64,000 bases of DNA from Haloarcula amylolytica JCM 13557 (lineage in GTDB: Archaea; Halobacteriota; Halobacteria; Halobacteriales; Haloarculaceae): NCBI RefSeq assembly GCF_000336615.1, contig NZ_AOLW01000018.1, positions 1 through 64,000 of the forward strand, in the 5' to 3' direction. Positions 42,840-52,794 of the stretch are shown here, piece by piece (positions within the stretch are counted from its first letter, which is position 1; every line of letters starts with the position of its first letter). Under the pieces are notes generated by a model. That model searched no databases, was not told the origin of the DNA, and worked only from the letters and a program-made list of their open reading frames with translations. A program made the translations under genes and the position numbers.

Positions 42840-43805
42840 CTATTCAGTCAGTGAGGCACCGGTGTTCCGGGGCGCGACGACGCGAGCCGTTCCCTCGACG
42901 CCGGCCGCATCGAGTGCCAGTGCGCCCGCTTCGCGAGCCTCCGACTCGTAGTCTGCCGTCGTCAGGCCCCAGACGGTCGGTCCCCAAGAGCTCTGGCCGG
43001 CTCCGGAGATGACCGGGGCGCTCGACAGCGACTCGACGAGTGCGCCGGCGGGCGGGCGGTAGACGCCGCCCTGTTCGTCGGCGTACCACGCGCCGTTGAG
43101 CCGGCCCAGCCGCGCCGCGGCGTGGCCGAAGTCGCCGTGGTCTCTGGTGGCAATCGCGGGGAGCAGCCGCCGGGTCAACAGCGTCGAGATCTCGTCGGCG
43201 ATGCCGGGGTCGGCGCGCTCGACGGCCTGCCGCATACTCTGGTCCTCCGCGCTGCCGCTCTGGCCGGGGTCGGTGTCCGGGACGACGATGACAAAGCGCC
43301 AGTGTGCGGGGATGTCGTGATGGGCCAGCACCGGCGGCACGTCCCAGTCACCTTCGGCTGGCGGTTCGGCAGTGAAGCGCTCCGTCGGGTGCCCGCCGTC
43401 GATGACAAACCCACCCGATTCAAACGCGGCCACGCCGACGCCGCTCCGGCCGCCCCGGCCCAGTTGCGGCGCGTAGGTCCGGGCGTCGGCGGTCCGGTCG
43501 TAGGCCCGAACGACGGCGATGAGCGTCGCCAGCGAGAGCTGCGTACCGCTCCCGAGGCCGACGTGTCGCGGGAACCGCTCCTCGACAGAGACAGCAGCGC
43601 CGGGTACGTCCAGCGCGTCGACCACGCGCCGGACGTACGGTTCGGCCGCCGCGTCGTCACACTGGACCGTGTCGGCCCGTGTCGCCTCGACGGTCAGCCG
43701 CGGCTCGTCGAGAGCGAGCCCAACGCCTCCGTAAAGGCGCTCGTGAGCGAGCGAGAGGTTCTGAAACCCGAAGTGGAGTCGCGCGGCGGTCGTGACCGTC
43801 GGCAT
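42840..43805 (-). CDS. beta-RFAP synthase-like GHMP family protein
   Basis: This 321-aa GHMP-fold protein resembles beta-ribofuranosylaminobenzene 5'-phosphate synthase: N-terminal TAARLHFGFQNLSLAHERLYGGVGLAL, the GHMP loop PRHVGLGSGTQLSLA and RGGRSGVGVAAFESGGFVIDGG. In methanogens this enzyme couples PRPP with p-aminobenzoate, releasing CO2 and PPi, as the first step of methanopterin synthesis. Haloarchaea are thought to use folates, so the role here is open. The ATG at 43805 is the start. It is divergent from ilvD. Confidence 0.78.
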   Translation of the reverse strand: MPTVTTAARLHFGFQNLSLAHERLYGGVGLALDEPRLTVEATRADTVQCDDAAAEPYVRRVVDALDVPGAAVSVEERFPRHVGLGSGTQLSLATLIAVVRAYDRTADARTYAPQLGRGGRSGVGVAAFESGGFVIDGGHPTERFTAEPPAEGDWDVPPVLAHHDIPAHWRFVIVVPDTDPGQSGSAEDQSMRQAVERADPGIADEISTLLTRRLLPAIATRDHGDFGHAAARLGRLNGAWYADEQGGVYRPPAGALVESLSSAPVISGAGQSSWGPTVWGLTTADYESEAREAGALALDAAGVEGTARVVAPRNTGASLTE

Positions 43806-43894
43806 ACGCCGGCGGAAGTCCCCGACGGAAAAGAAGCTGCTGTCACCGGTGGGTTTCGCCGCGCTCTTGTGTGGGACGTTACCGCGAGTACAAG

Positions 43895-43903
43895 TTATTT
43901 AAG
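43895..43903 (+). promoter_or_regulatory. TATA box of ilvD
   Basis: TTATTTAAG is centred 28 nt before the ilvD ATG (43927), predicting a leaderless mRNA. No leader ORF or hairpin like that of ilvB is present. Confidence 0.6.
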
Positions 43904-43926
43904 GTTGCTCACGGCGACGCTCACAT

Positions 43927-45654
43927 ATGAGCAAGCAGGAACGGCAAGAACGGCCGGAGAAGGACCCGGATCTCCGGAGTACCGAAGTGACAGAGGGCTA
44001 CGAGAAGGCCCCTCATCGCGCGATGTTCCGCGCGATGGGCTACGACGACGAGGACCTGTCCTCGCCGATGATCGGCATCGCGAACCCCGCCGCCGACATC
44101 ACGCCGTGTAACGTCCATCTGGACGACGTGGCTGACGCTGCCTACGACGGCATCGACGACACTGAAGGGATGCCAATCGAGTTCGGGACGATCACCATCT
44201 CCGACGCCATCTCGATGGGGACCGAGGGGATGAAGGCGTCGCTCATCTCCCGCGAAATCATCGCCGACTCTGTCGAACTTGTCACCTTCGGCGAGCGCAT
44301 GGACGGCATCGTCACCATCGGTGGCTGTGACAAGAACATGCCCGGGATGATGATGGCCGCTATCCGGACGGACCTGCCAAGCGTCTTCCTCTACGGCGGC
44401 TCCATCATGCCCGGCGAGCACGACGGCCGCGAGGTCACCATCCAGAACGTCTTCGAAGGCGTGGGCGCGGTCGCCGACGGCGAGATGAGCGAGGGCGAAC
44501 TCGACGAGATGGAACGCCACGCCTGCCCCGGTGCGGGCTCCTGTGGCGGGATGTTCACCGCCAACACCATGGCCTCCATCTCCGAAGCGCTCGGCTTCGC
44601 GCCGCTCGGGTCGGCCTCCCCGCCGGCCGAACACGAGTCCCGCTACGAGGAGGCCCGCCGGGCCGGCGAACTCGCCGTCGAGGTGGTGCAGGAACGCCGC
44701 AGTCCCTCCGACTTCCTCACCCGCGAGTCCTTCGAGAACGCCATCGCCCTGCAAGTCGCGGTCGGCGGGTCGACCAACGCCGTCCTCCACCTGCTCGCGC
44801 TCGCGGCGGAGGCCGGCATCGACCTCGACATCGAGACGTTCAACGAAATCAGCGCCCGGACGCCCAAGATCGCCGACCTCCAGCCCGGCGGCGAGAAGGT
44901 CATGAACGACCTCCACGAGGTCGGCGGCGTCCCGGTCGTCTTGCAGGCGCTGAACGACGCCGGCCTGCTCCACGGCGACGAACTCACGGTCACGGGCAAC
45001 ACGATCGAAGAGGAACTCGAACGCATCGACCCGCCCGCGATCGAGGACCTCGACGTGGACTACCTCCACACCGTCGAGGACCCGATCCACGAGCGCGGTG
45101 CGATCCGTATCCTCTCGGGCAACCTCGCGCCCGACGGCTCGGTCATCAAGATCACGGGCGAGGACCACCTCCATCACGAGGGTCCGGTCCGCGTGTTCGA
45201 ACAGGAAGAGGGTGCTATGGAGTACGTGCAGGAAGGCCACGTCGAGTCCGGCGACGTGATCTGTATCCGCAACGAGGGGCCACAGGGCGGTCCCGGTATG
45301 CGTGAGATGCTGGGCGTGACCTCAGCCGTCGCCGGCCAGGGTCACGCCGAAGACGTGGCGCTGTTCACCGACGGCCGCTTCTCCGGCGCGACTCGGGGCT
45401 TCTCTATCGGCCACGTCGCCCCCGAGGCGTTCGTCGGCGGCCCCATCGCCGCGCTGGAGGACGGCGACACCGTCACCATCGACATCGACGACCACGAACT
45501 GTCGGTCGACCTCACCGACGAGGAGATCGAGCAGCGCCTCGAAGACTACGACCCTGAACCGACGTACGACAGCGGCGTGCTGGCGAAGTACCACAGCGAC
45601 TTCGGCTCCGCGGCGAACGGCGCGGTGACGAACCCCGGCGCGAAGTGGGACTGA
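43927..45654 (+). CDS. ilvD: dihydroxy-acid dehydratase
   Basis: This 575-aa iron-sulfur enzyme dehydrates 2,3-dihydroxy acids to 2-oxo acids, the third shared step to valine and isoleucine. Motifs are [24 protein letters not shown] and [16 protein letters not shown] with the cluster Cys, and the C-terminal [16 protein letters not shown]. Ser/Lys active-site regions look intact. It stands alone, about 20 kb from the rest of the pathway, with its own TATA box. A decayed copy of a MITE-like repeat starts right after its TGA. Confidence 0.95.
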   Translation: MSKQERQERPEKDPDLRSTEVTEGYEKAPHRAMFRAMGYDDEDLSSPMIGIANPAADITPCNVHLDDVADAAYDGIDDTEGMPIEFGTITISDAISMGTEGMKASLISREIIADSVELVTFGERMDGIVTIGGCDKNMPGMMMAAIRTDLPSVFLYGGSIMPGEHDGREVTIQNVFEGVGAVADGEMSEGELDEMERHACPGAGSCGGMFTANTMASISEALGFAPLGSASPPAEHESRYEEARRAGELAVEVVQERRSPSDFLTRESFENAIALQVAVGGSTNAVLHLLALAAEAGIDLDIETFNEISARTPKIADLQPGGEKVMNDLHEVGGVPVVLQALNDAGLLHGDELTVTGNTIEEELERIDPPAIEDLDVDYLHTVEDPIHERGAIRILSGNLAPDGSVIKITGEDHLHHEGPVRVFEQEEGAMEYVQEGHVESGDVICIRNEGPQGGPGMREMLGVTSAVAGQGHAEDVALFTDGRFSGATRGFSIGHVAPEAFVGGPIAALEDGDTVTIDIDDHELSVDLTDEEIEQRLEDYDPEPTYDSGVLAKYHSDFGSAANGAVTNPGAKWD

Positions 45655-45709
45655 GACTGTACCGAATTTCGCTACCGCGAATATCTTGAGCTAGCCACAG
45701 CCAACAGTG
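45655..45709. mobile_element. decayed MITE-like element, copy A
   Basis: From GACTGT, with a deletion of the left interior, to GAATTTCG...CGCGAATATCTTGAG...CACAGCCAACAGTG. It aligns to copies B (58581) and C (60070), lacking about 20 bp and with a degraded end. It begins immediately behind the ilvD stop codon TGA, in the same orientation as copy B behind its gene. Confidence 0.6.
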
Positions 45710-45830
45710 TGGGAAACCGACGACAGTGGCATCGGGTAGCGGGTCGACCGACGAACGCCGCCGGAGCAGGTCACCGGCAGAACTAGGCGCCGTCAGAACC
45801 GAACGGAGTCGTCAGCGTGGCGGCACAGAC

Positions 45831-46073
45831 TTATGTCCGTGTGACCGTGATGAGCCCCTCTTTGAGCGCCGCTTCGAACCGCTCGTCCAGTGTCATCTGG
45901 TCCCAGCCGTCCGGCCGGTCCTCTGTGGCGATCTCAGAAAGTGACTCGACCAGCGACCTGTGGAGGAACCGACCGTTCTCGCCGCACTCGCTGCAGGTCC
46001 TGATGATCGACCGAACCTCGAAGTTCCGCTCGACGGCGTCCTGGCATCGGGCGCACACGTACGTTTCGGACAC
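45831..46073 (-). CDS. small zinc-finger protein, 80 aa
   Basis: It starts at GTG 46073 (SETYVCARCQDAVERNFEV). Two CxxC knuckles, YVCARC and RTCSECGENGRFLH, form a zinc site. A helical acidic tail (SLVESLSEIATE, MTLDERFEAAL) follows. No ATG is available in frame. It resembles haloarchaeal DUF7558-type single-zinc-finger proteins; function is unknown. Confidence 0.6.
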   Translation of the reverse strand: MSETYVCARCQDAVERNFEVRSIIRTCSECGENGRFLHRSLVESLSEIATEDRPDGWDQMTLDERFEAALKEGLITVTRT

Positions 46074-46400
46074 ACCTGACTATACGCCGCCCGGATACTC
46101 GGATGTTGTGACTCCTTTCATCTATATATCATGATCGCCTGTCGACTACACCGACGACGGCCCGTTCTATCGAATATCACCGTACAGTTCTCTTGTCGGG
46201 AGATAACCATCGTGACATGAGATGCGCCTATAGCGAGCATTTCAGTTCACTTAATGGTGCAATCCAGAAGGCGGCTGGTCGCTTCTGGCAGCGGTGTCCA
46301 GTATCGGCTGGAGGGGGTCGTTCCGCTGTTGTATCCTGTTTTATTTTCATCATGACTGCTAAACCTATTTACAATCCCGGGACAAATCGTGGGCGTGTTG
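46074..46400. other. 327-nt intergenic region
   Basis: This region lies between divergent genes. It contains AT-rich patches (TATATAT near 46122) and the TATA element of the sensor kinase at 46366-46373. No convincing gene, tRNA or repeat was seen. Confidence 0.45.
46366..46373 (+). promoter_or_regulatory. TATA box of sensor kinase gene
   Basis: TATTTACA is centred about 31 nt before ATG 46401, giving a leader of about 5 nt. Confidence 0.45.
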
Positions 46401-47750
46401 ATGTCCCCGCCGACCGTCCTCCTCATCGCTGCCGAGACTGCTGCCGGAGAGCAGTTACAGGCGGCACTTGAACAGGCAGCAATCGACGCAACGGTCGAGA
46501 CGACAGAGCCCGAATGCGTCGATACGACACTGCTACGTACCGCGGTTGACTGCCTCGTCGTCCCGGTGACGTGTGGAGGGATGGCGGGCGGTCATCTGGC
46601 GGAGGCAGCCACCGGGCTCTACCCGAACCTCCCGGTGATCATGTACGGCAGTGAGGCGGACCGTGGAGATCACATTCGGACGGTCGACGACGATCTCGGG
46701 TCGCCGGAACTGGCAGCCGCAGTCGATGCAGCACTCGAAGACAGCGAGACGATGGCCGCCCGACCGGCTTCCCGGCCGGAGACGATTCTCGCCACGATGT
46801 TCGAACGGTACTCCGAGCACCTGTACGTGAAAGACGATGACAGGCACTATCTGTTGCTCAACGATTCGTCGTACGCCCCGCCGGAACTGCTCGGCCGGCG
46901 AGACGAAGACGGGCTCCCCGCCGGGGCGACGTATCTGGATGCAGCACGCGGTGACGACCTACAGGTCATCAACGACGGGGCCGACGTCCTGGACATCCAC
47001 GAGTTCTCGCCGTCGATGGGGAAACACCTCCAAACGTCGAAGATACCCTGGTACGACGAGACCGGCGAGCTAATCGGCCTCATCGGTATCACGCAGGATA
47101 TCACCGACCAGAAAGAGCGCGAACGTCTCCTCAGACAACAGAACGAACGTCTCCGGAAGGTGGCGCTGCTGGCCGCACACGAACTCCGAAACGAACTCCA
47201 GGTGTCGACCGGCCATCTCTCGCAGGTCGAGGCCGACGACGAACACATCGACGCTGTGGAGCGTTCTATCGACCAGCTCTCCGGTATCGTCGACAAGGTC
47301 GTCTCGCTGGCGTCGAGCGACTCGCCAGCGTTCGAGCCCGAACAACAGTGGCTCTCGACAGTCGTCTGGGACGTGTGGAGTTCGCTATCGCTCGAAGCCG
47401 CATCGCTCGAAGTGACATCGGACAGGAGACTGCTGGCGGACGCGGAGTCGATGCGCCTGTTTCTCGAGATTCTGCTCTCGAACGCCGTCGAACACGGCGG
47501 CCCCGACGTCGCGATTCGCGTCGGTGCCACGTCCTCGGGATTCTTTGTCGCGGACGACGGGCCTGGCGTCGACGTCTCGCCACCGGAGCGGGTGCTCGAA
47601 GCGGGGTACGCATCAGAGAAACAAAACAGCGGGTTCGGGCTCTACATCGCCAACCGGATCGCGAAAGAACACGGCTGGTCGCTGTCCGTCGATGACAGCG
47701 AGGCGGGCGGCGCGCGGTTTACCGTGACCGACGTGGAACGACCGGATTAA
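46401..47750 (+). CDS. PAS sensor histidine kinase with degenerate receiver
   Basis: This 449-aa soluble kinase has a receiver-like N-domain (1-105) that lacks the acidic pair and the phospho-Asp (VDCLVVPVT where D is expected), so it is a pseudo-receiver. A PAS domain follows (about 125-235, [15 protein letters not shown] ... [12 protein letters not shown]). The HisKA domain has [13 protein letters not shown] with H260, and the HATPase domain has SNAVEHGG (N box), DDGPGVD and [11 protein letters not shown] (G boxes). It should autophosphorylate at H260. No partner regulator lies adjacent. Its stop overlaps the convergent hydrolase gene by 4 nt. Confidence 0.87.
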   Translation: MSPPTVLLIAAETAAGEQLQAALEQAAIDATVETTEPECVDTTLLRTAVDCLVVPVTCGGMAGGHLAEAATGLYPNLPVIMYGSEADRGDHIRTVDDDLGSPELAAAVDAALEDSETMAARPASRPETILATMFERYSEHLYVKDDDRHYLLLNDSSYAPPELLGRRDEDGLPAGATYLDAARGDDLQVINDGADVLDIHEFSPSMGKHLQTSKIPWYDETGELIGLIGITQDITDQKERERLLRQQNERLRKVALLAAHELRNELQVSTGHLSQVEADDEHIDAVERSIDQLSGIVDKVVSLASSDSPAFEPEQQWLSTVVWDVWSSLSLEAASLEVTSDRRLLADAESMRLFLEILLSNAVEHGGPDVAIRVGATSSGFFVADDGPGVDVSPPERVLEAGYASEKQNSGFGLYIANRIAKEHGWSLSVDDSEAGGARFTVTDVERPD

Positions 47751-48466
47751 AGCTCGAAGCTCTCGTCGCCGTCGAGGACGTGGACCTCGGCGTCGCTGCC
47801 GGTGCCTTTGACCTCGTTCACGAAGTCTTGCGTTTCGATTTCGATTGGTGGGAACGTGTCGTAGTGCATCGGGAACGCGTGGTCGACGTCCAGCCAGTCG
47901 ACGGCGACGGCGGCCTGCATCGGCCCCATCGTGAAGTGGTCGCCGACCGGCACCGCCGCGGCGTCCGGTTCGAGGAACGGGCCGATGACGTCGCGCATCT
48001 CCGTCATGAGACCGGTGTCGCCGGCGTGGTAGAACGTCGTCGACTCCGCGTCGCTGACCTGTGTGGGCTTCGTGTCCGAGATGATGAAGCCACCCGGCAT
48101 CCCGCCGCTCGTGCCGTAGCTGGTGTCCATGCCGTTCGTGTGGTCGGCGCGGTGCATCGTGACGAACGCGTCGCCGATTTCGACGGTGCCGCCGAGGTTC
48201 ATCCCCATGCCACCGACGGCGTCGAAGTCACCGAAGTTGTCTTCGCAGTACTCGACGATTTCCGGCGTAGCCACGAGCCCACAGCCCTCGTAGCGGTCCA
48301 CGTCGCCGATGTGGTCGGCGTGGCCGTGGGTCAGCAACACGTAGTCCGGGTCCAGTTCCTCGGGGTCCGTGTCCGTCTTGGGGTTATCGAAGAACGGGTC
48401 GATGAGCAATTCGGTGTCGTCGACTGTTACGTGCCACGTCGAATGGCCGTACCATGTGAGCTCCAT
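47747..48466 (-). CDS. UPF0173 metal-dependent hydrolase (MBL fold)
   Basis: This 239-aa metallo-beta-lactamase-fold protein of the UPF0173/YtkL type has the intact zinc motif [12 protein letters not shown], an [10 protein letters not shown] region, HAGDTGL with the bridging Asp, and a terminal PMHYDTFP His. This contrasts with the motif-less MBL-like protein at 27094. Substrate is unknown. ATG 48466 is the start. Confidence 0.88.
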   Translation of the reverse strand: MELTWYGHSTWHVTVDDTELLIDPFFDNPKTDTDPEELDPDYVLLTHGHADHIGDVDRYEGCGLVATPEIVEYCEDNFGDFDAVGGMGMNLGGTVEIGDAFVTMHRADHTNGMDTSYGTSGGMPGGFIISDTKPTQVSDAESTTFYHAGDTGLMTEMRDVIGPFLEPDAAAVPVGDHFTMGPMQAAVAVDWLDVDHAFPMHYDTFPPIEIETQDFVNEVKGTGSDAEVHVLDGDESFEL

Positions 48467-48534
48467 GTCGGATGCACGCTACTCCCGGCGTCCACTTAAT
48501 ACCACAGTTGCCCGGGGCGGACGATCATTCCTGA

Positions 48535-51117
48535 CTACGCCCCGTCACCGTTCTCCGGCCGGACCCGCGAGAGCCGCATCGCGTTCCCGGTCACGGCCGT
48601 CGTCATGCCTGCGTCGCCCGCGAGCACGGCGACCCAGATAGGGACGAGGCCGAACGGGACAGCGACCGCCAGGCCGGCCTTGACCGCGAGACTGGCCCAG
48701 ATGTTCTGCCGGATGACGCCGTTTGCGTCGTTGGCCAGTTCGTACAGGTACGGGAGCTTCGAGAGGTCGTCGCTCATGAGGGCGATATCGGCAGTTTCGA
48801 GGGCGGTATCTGTACCGGCGGCCCCCATCGCGACGCCGACGGTCGCGCTCGCCAGCGCCGGCGCGTCGTTGATACCGTCCCCGACCATCGCGACACCGTC
48901 GTATTCTTGGACGAGGTCGTCGATAGCGGCGACTTTCTCGTCGGGCAGGAGCTCGGCCTGGTAGTCGTCGACACCCACTTCTCGGGCGATAGCTCCCGCA
49001 GTGCGTTCGTTGTCGCCGGTGAGCATCACCGTCCGCTCGACGCCCAGCTCGCGGAGCCGTGAGACGGCGGCTTTCGCTTCCGGGCGCACCTCGTCGGCGA
49101 CGGCGATAACACCCTCTATCTCGTCTTCTGTCCCGACGATGACGACCGTTTTACCTTCGGCCTGGAGTTCCGGAACCGTGTCCGCCAGCAGGTCCAGGCA
49201 GTTGTGGCGCTGACAGAGTTGCTGTGCCGTTTTCGTGACGACGCCGCCGTCGGTGGTCGCGTGGACGTGCGAGAGGTCGAACCCGAGGTCGTCGAACAGC
49301 CCCGGCTTGCCGGCGTAGTGAGGCGTCCCGTCGAGGTCCGCCCGGACGCCCTTCCCGGTGATGCTCTCGAAGTCATCGACTTCGGTACTTTCGACGCCAG
49401 CAGTGCCCGCCTCGGCGACGATGGCCTCGCCGATGGGGTGTTCGCTCCGCTGTTCGAGGCCGCGGGCGCACTGCAGGACCTCCTCCTCGGTGTTCCCGTT
49501 GAGCGGAATCACGTCGGTGACAGTCAGTTCGCCCTTCGTGAGCGTGCCCGTCTTGTCGAACGCGACCACGTCGACCGCGCCCATCGCTTCGAGGTGGTTG
49601 CCGCCCTTGATGAGCACGCCGTTCTTCGCAGCGCTGGTGATGCCCGAGACGACCGAGACTGGCGTCGAGATGACGAACGCGCAAGGACAGGCCAGCACCA
49701 GCAGGGTCAGGCCGTACACGACGGCGGTCGACCACGCCACCTCGAACACGGTGGGGGACGCCAGTGTCACAAGGACGGCGAACGCGACGACGACCGGCGT
49801 GTAGTACGCCGAGAAGCGCTCGACGAACTGCTCGCGCTCGGTCTTGTTCGACTGGGCGTCCTCGACCATCTGGACGATGCGCGAGAGCGTGTTGTCGCTG
49901 GCCGCCGCCGTGACCTGTACTTCCAGATACCCCTCCTCGTTGATTGTCCCGGCGTACACCTCGTCGCCCTCGGTCTTGTCGACCGGGACGCTCTCGCCGG
50001 TGATCGGTGCCTGATTGACCGCGCTGGTCCCCTCGATGACCGCCCCGTCCATCGGTATCTTCTCACCGGGCCTGATGACGACGACATCACCGACCTGCAC
50101 GTCTCCGACGGCCATCACCTGCTCGGTGCCATCCCGCTTGACCGTCGCTTCGTCGGGCGAGAGGTCCATCAGTTCCGCCAGAGAGTTCCGCGCGCGGTCC
50201 ATCGAGTAGCGCTCCAGTAGTTCCGCGACGCTGAACAGGAACGCAAGCGTGGCGGCCTCGAAGTACAGCGCCTCGCCGAAGGCCAGACTGGCTGTGAGCG
50301 CGCCCAGAATGGCGATGGACATCAGCAGGTCGATGTCCAGGTTCCGGTTTTTCAGGGAGTAGTAGCCGCCACGCAGGATTTCCTGGCCGCCCGTCGCGAC
50401 CGCGATGAGAAACAGAATGTCGGCGGCGTGCAGCGGCGACCCGAAGACGCTCCCGACCTGCGCGTTCACGCCGGCCAGCAGGAACTCGAAGAGGAGGCCG
50501 AACGCGACGAACACGCCGCTGACCCACGTCTTCAGCGCCCGCGAGCTGGTCCAGAGCGAGCCGTTCTCGTCCGTCTGCCCGGTCGCCGTGTCGTCCTCGC
50601 CTGTCGTCTCCGTGACCTCGTACCCGGCGCTCTCGATTGCCGCCACGAGGTCGCCCTCCGTCGTCGCGTTCCGGTCGTATGTGACGACGGCCGTCCCGGT
50701 AGTCGGGTGCGTCTCGACGACTCTGAGACCGTCAACCCTCCCCAGCGCGCTCTCGACCTTGCCGGCGCAGGAGGCACAGTCCATATCCGGGACCCCGAAC
50801 CGCAGCGTCTCGCCGCCGTCGTCTGCGACGGTGTAGCCCGCCGCTTCGACGCGCGCCGCTATCGCGTCCACGTCCGTTTCGGCCTCGTCGTACTCGACGG
50901 TGAGCCGGCCCGTCGCTACCTGCGCGTCGACGCCCTCGATGCCCGTCAGTTCGCGGACGCTCGATTCTACCTTTCCAGCACAGGAGGGACAGTCCATTTC
51001 GGGGACAGACAGCTGCGCGACGCGGGCCCCATCGTGTGAGCCCGTCGCTGTCGGGTGACTATCGGCATTCGAGCAGCCACATCCATCGCCATCCGAACAG
51101 CCGTCGGACTCCGTCAT
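48535..51117 (-). CDS. P1B-type heavy-metal ATPase, probably Zn/Cd/Pb class
   Basis: This 860-aa membrane ATPase has a Cys-rich N-terminal tail (CGCSN) and two heavy-metal-associated domains (MDCPSCAGKVESSV; MDCASCAGKVESAL). The E1-E2 core has TGES, the CPC transport motif in LACPCAFVISTP (about 475), DKTGTLTKGE (phospho-Asp about 520) and MVGDGINDAPAL. The C-terminal helices carry a Lys (AVKAGLAVAV) and the Asp of AGDAGMTTAV, as in P1B-2 pumps exporting Zn2+, Cd2+ or Pb2+. The copper signature N/Y in these helices is not seen. It likely confers metal tolerance and is monocistronic. Confidence 0.87.
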   Translation of the reverse strand: MTESDGCSDGDGCGCSNADSHPTATGSHDGARVAQLSVPEMDCPSCAGKVESSVRELTGIEGVDAQVATGRLTVEYDEAETDVDAIAARVEAAGYTVADDGGETLRFGVPDMDCASCAGKVESALGRVDGLRVVETHPTTGTAVVTYDRNATTEGDLVAAIESAGYEVTETTGEDDTATGQTDENGSLWTSSRALKTWVSGVFVAFGLLFEFLLAGVNAQVGSVFGSPLHAADILFLIAVATGGQEILRGGYYSLKNRNLDIDLLMSIAILGALTASLAFGEALYFEAATLAFLFSVAELLERYSMDRARNSLAELMDLSPDEATVKRDGTEQVMAVGDVQVGDVVVIRPGEKIPMDGAVIEGTSAVNQAPITGESVPVDKTEGDEVYAGTINEEGYLEVQVTAAASDNTLSRIVQMVEDAQSNKTEREQFVERFSAYYTPVVVAFAVLVTLASPTVFEVAWSTAVVYGLTLLVLACPCAFVISTPVSVVSGITSAAKNGVLIKGGNHLEAMGAVDVVAFDKTGTLTKGELTVTDVIPLNGNTEEEVLQCARGLEQRSEHPIGEAIVAEAGTAGVESTEVDDFESITGKGVRADLDGTPHYAGKPGLFDDLGFDLSHVHATTDGGVVTKTAQQLCQRHNCLDLLADTVPELQAEGKTVVIVGTEDEIEGVIAVADEVRPEAKAAVSRLRELGVERTVMLTGDNERTAGAIAREVGVDDYQAELLPDEKVAAIDDLVQEYDGVAMVGDGINDAPALASATVGVAMGAAGTDTALETADIALMSDDLSKLPYLYELANDANGVIRQNIWASLAVKAGLAVAVPFGLVPIWVAVLAGDAGMTTAVTGNAMRLSRVRPENGDGA

Positions 51118-51139
51118 TACCGGTGCTAGGCTACCCGCT

Positions 51140-51147
51140 CTTATTAA
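51140..51147 (-). promoter_or_regulatory. TATA box of the metal ATPase gene
   Basis: TTAATAAG on the minus strand is centred 27 nt before ATG 51117, so the mRNA is probably leaderless. Confidence 0.5.
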
Positions 51148-51183
51148 TTCAACTGCTAAAATCGGCGCTCTAAGTGGGATTAG

Positions 51184-51212
51184 TTAATAAATAAACTCGG
51201 TTTTATTATTAA
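51184..51212. promoter_or_regulatory. 29-bp AT-rich inverted repeat upstream of metal ATPase
   Basis: Arms TTAATAAATAAA and TTTTATTATTAA match at 10 of 12 positions around CTCGG. It lies about 40 bp upstream of the ATPase TATA box and about 50 bp after the stop of the small membrane protein gene. It could bind a metal-responsive regulator or serve as a transcript-end hairpin. Confidence 0.45.
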
Positions 51213-51262
51213 TCTGGCCGGCATCGACCGCACTGTTGGCTGTGCTGGCTGAGACATTTCCC

Positions 51263-51526
51263 TCAGTCGAACGGCGTCGTCCGGGTCGGCTTTCCCTGTG
51301 CGTAGCGGATCCAGCGTCGCATATGTCGGCCGACCGCCCAGAACAGTACCACAGTCATCGCCAGTAGGGCCGACAGGAAGACGATTCCCAGCCGTATCGG
51401 CTCCTCGGTCGGGAGGCCGATGAGCAGTACGATTGTCCCGACGAGTGCCATCTCGACACCACATCGCAGACCGGGCAACACGAACCCCGGTGTCGGCATT
51501 TTTGTTCCCGATGAATCCTCTGCCAT
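51263..51526 (-). CDS. small membrane protein, 87 aa
   Basis: ATG 51526 (MAEDSSGTKMPTPG) starts a protein with two hydrophobic helices (VEMALVGTIVLLIGL and GIVFLSALLAMTVVLFWAV) and a basic C-terminus (HMRRWIRYAQGKPTR). I recognise no family. It is divergent from the HtrA-like protease gene and upstream of the metal ATPase on the same strand. Confidence 0.62.
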   Translation of the reverse strand: MAEDSSGTKMPTPGFVLPGLRCGVEMALVGTIVLLIGLPTEEPIRLGIVFLSALLAMTVVLFWAVGRHMRRWIRYAQGKPTRTTPFD

Positions 51527-51671
51527 GCCCCCCCGTATGCTATCGGGACGATTGTAGTTTATGCCCGTCTTCGAGGGCGAACTGAAAGTCACGACACACC
51601 GCAATCGAGCACTCGGGTGCGGTAGAGAGACCTGACCGTGCCTTTTTCGCAGCCCAGGCCTACGCCCCAGT

Positions 51672-52757
51672 ATGAAACAGTCTTTCACGCGCCGAGCGAT
51701 GTTAGGGGCCCTCGGGACGGCCGTCGCGGCCACGGCTGGCTGTCAGAGCCCCGGGACCAGCAGCGATTCGGACGGTAACGCCGCCGACCAGTCGGGGTCG
51801 GCCGACGCGGTCGCGCAGTCCGACAGCGTCTACGCCGACGTCTATCAAGAGGTCGCCGATGCCGTCGTCTCGATCAGGGTGTACGCCGAAGACTCGCGTG
51901 GTGGGCAGGGGAGCGGCTTCCTCGTCGACGACGAACACATCGTCACGAACGAACACGTCGTCGCGGGCGGGGACGAGTACTACGTCCGCTTTGCCGACAC
52001 CGGCTGGCGTTCCGCTCCCGTCGTCGGCGCGGACGTGTACAGCGACCTGGCGGTCCTCCGCATCGGCGCGACACCGGACGTGACACCTCTCTCGTTTGTG
52101 GAGACCGAGACGACAGTCGGGACCGAAGTCGTCGCTATCGGGAACCCGTTTGGCCTCTCCGGCTCGGTGTCCGCGGGCATCGTCAGCGGCGTCGACCGCA
52201 CGCTCCAGAGCGCGAACAACTTCTCCATCGCGGACGCGGTCCAGACCGACGCACCGGTCAACCCGGGGAACAGCGGCGGGCCGCTGGTCACGCTTGAGGG
52301 CGACGTGGTCGGTGTCATCAACTCCGGCGGCGGCGACAACGTCGCCTTTGCCATCTCGGCCCCGCTCGCCCAGCGTGTCGTGCCGTCGCTCATCCAGACC
52401 GGCGACTACGACCATCCGTACATGGGTGTTGGCCTCCAGAGCGTGTCGCCGCGGATCGCCGAGGCGAACAACTTAGACCCCGGGTCCGGGGTGTACATCA
52501 CCCGTGTCGTCAGTGGTGGGCCAGCGGCGGGCGTCCTACAGGGAAGCGACGGGGCGACGACGATTTCGGGGACGGAGATTCCCACTGGCGGTGACGTGGT
52601 CAGACAGATGGACGACACGCCGACGCCGACGCGGCAGGCGCTTGGGAGCTTCCTCGCGCTGGAGACTAGCCCCGACGAGACGGTCGACGTACTGGTCGAG
52701 CGCGACGGGACACAGGAGACAGTCGAACTCACGCTCGGCTCGCGCCCGGAGCCGTAA
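51672..52757 (+). CDS. HtrA/DegP-like serine protease, Tat lipoprotein
   Basis: This 361-aa secreted trypsin-like protease has a signal with twin arginine (TRRAML, residues 6-11) and lipobox TAGC with Cys 24, followed by a Ser/Asp/Gly linker. The catalytic triad is H95 (VTNEHVV), D125 (YSDLAVLR) and S201 (NPGNSGGPL). A single PDZ domain occupies about 255-355 (MGVGLQSVSPRIAEA ... VDVLVERDG). It is probably anchored outside the membrane for protein quality control. No pairing gene is adjacent. Confidence 0.9.
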   Translation: MKQSFTRRAMLGALGTAVAATAGCQSPGTSSDSDGNAADQSGSADAVAQSDSVYADVYQEVADAVVSIRVYAEDSRGGQGSGFLVDDEHIVTNEHVVAGGDEYYVRFADTGWRSAPVVGADVYSDLAVLRIGATPDVTPLSFVETETTVGTEVVAIGNPFGLSGSVSAGIVSGVDRTLQSANNFSIADAVQTDAPVNPGNSGGPLVTLEGDVVGVINSGGGDNVAFAISAPLAQRVVPSLIQTGDYDHPYMGVGLQSVSPRIAEANNLDPGSGVYITRVVSGGPAAGVLQGSDGATTISGTEIPTGGDVVRQMDDTPTPTRQALGSFLALETSPDETVDVLVERDGTQETVELTLGSRPEP

Positions 52758-52794
52758 CGAGCGTCGGCGGCCGAATCTGCTGCTCCGACCGTGG

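Noticed and set aside
45831..46073. toxin-antitoxin pair with the zinc-finger protein
   Set aside because: No adjacent partner ORF of suitable size on the same strand; the divergent neighbour is a sensor kinase.
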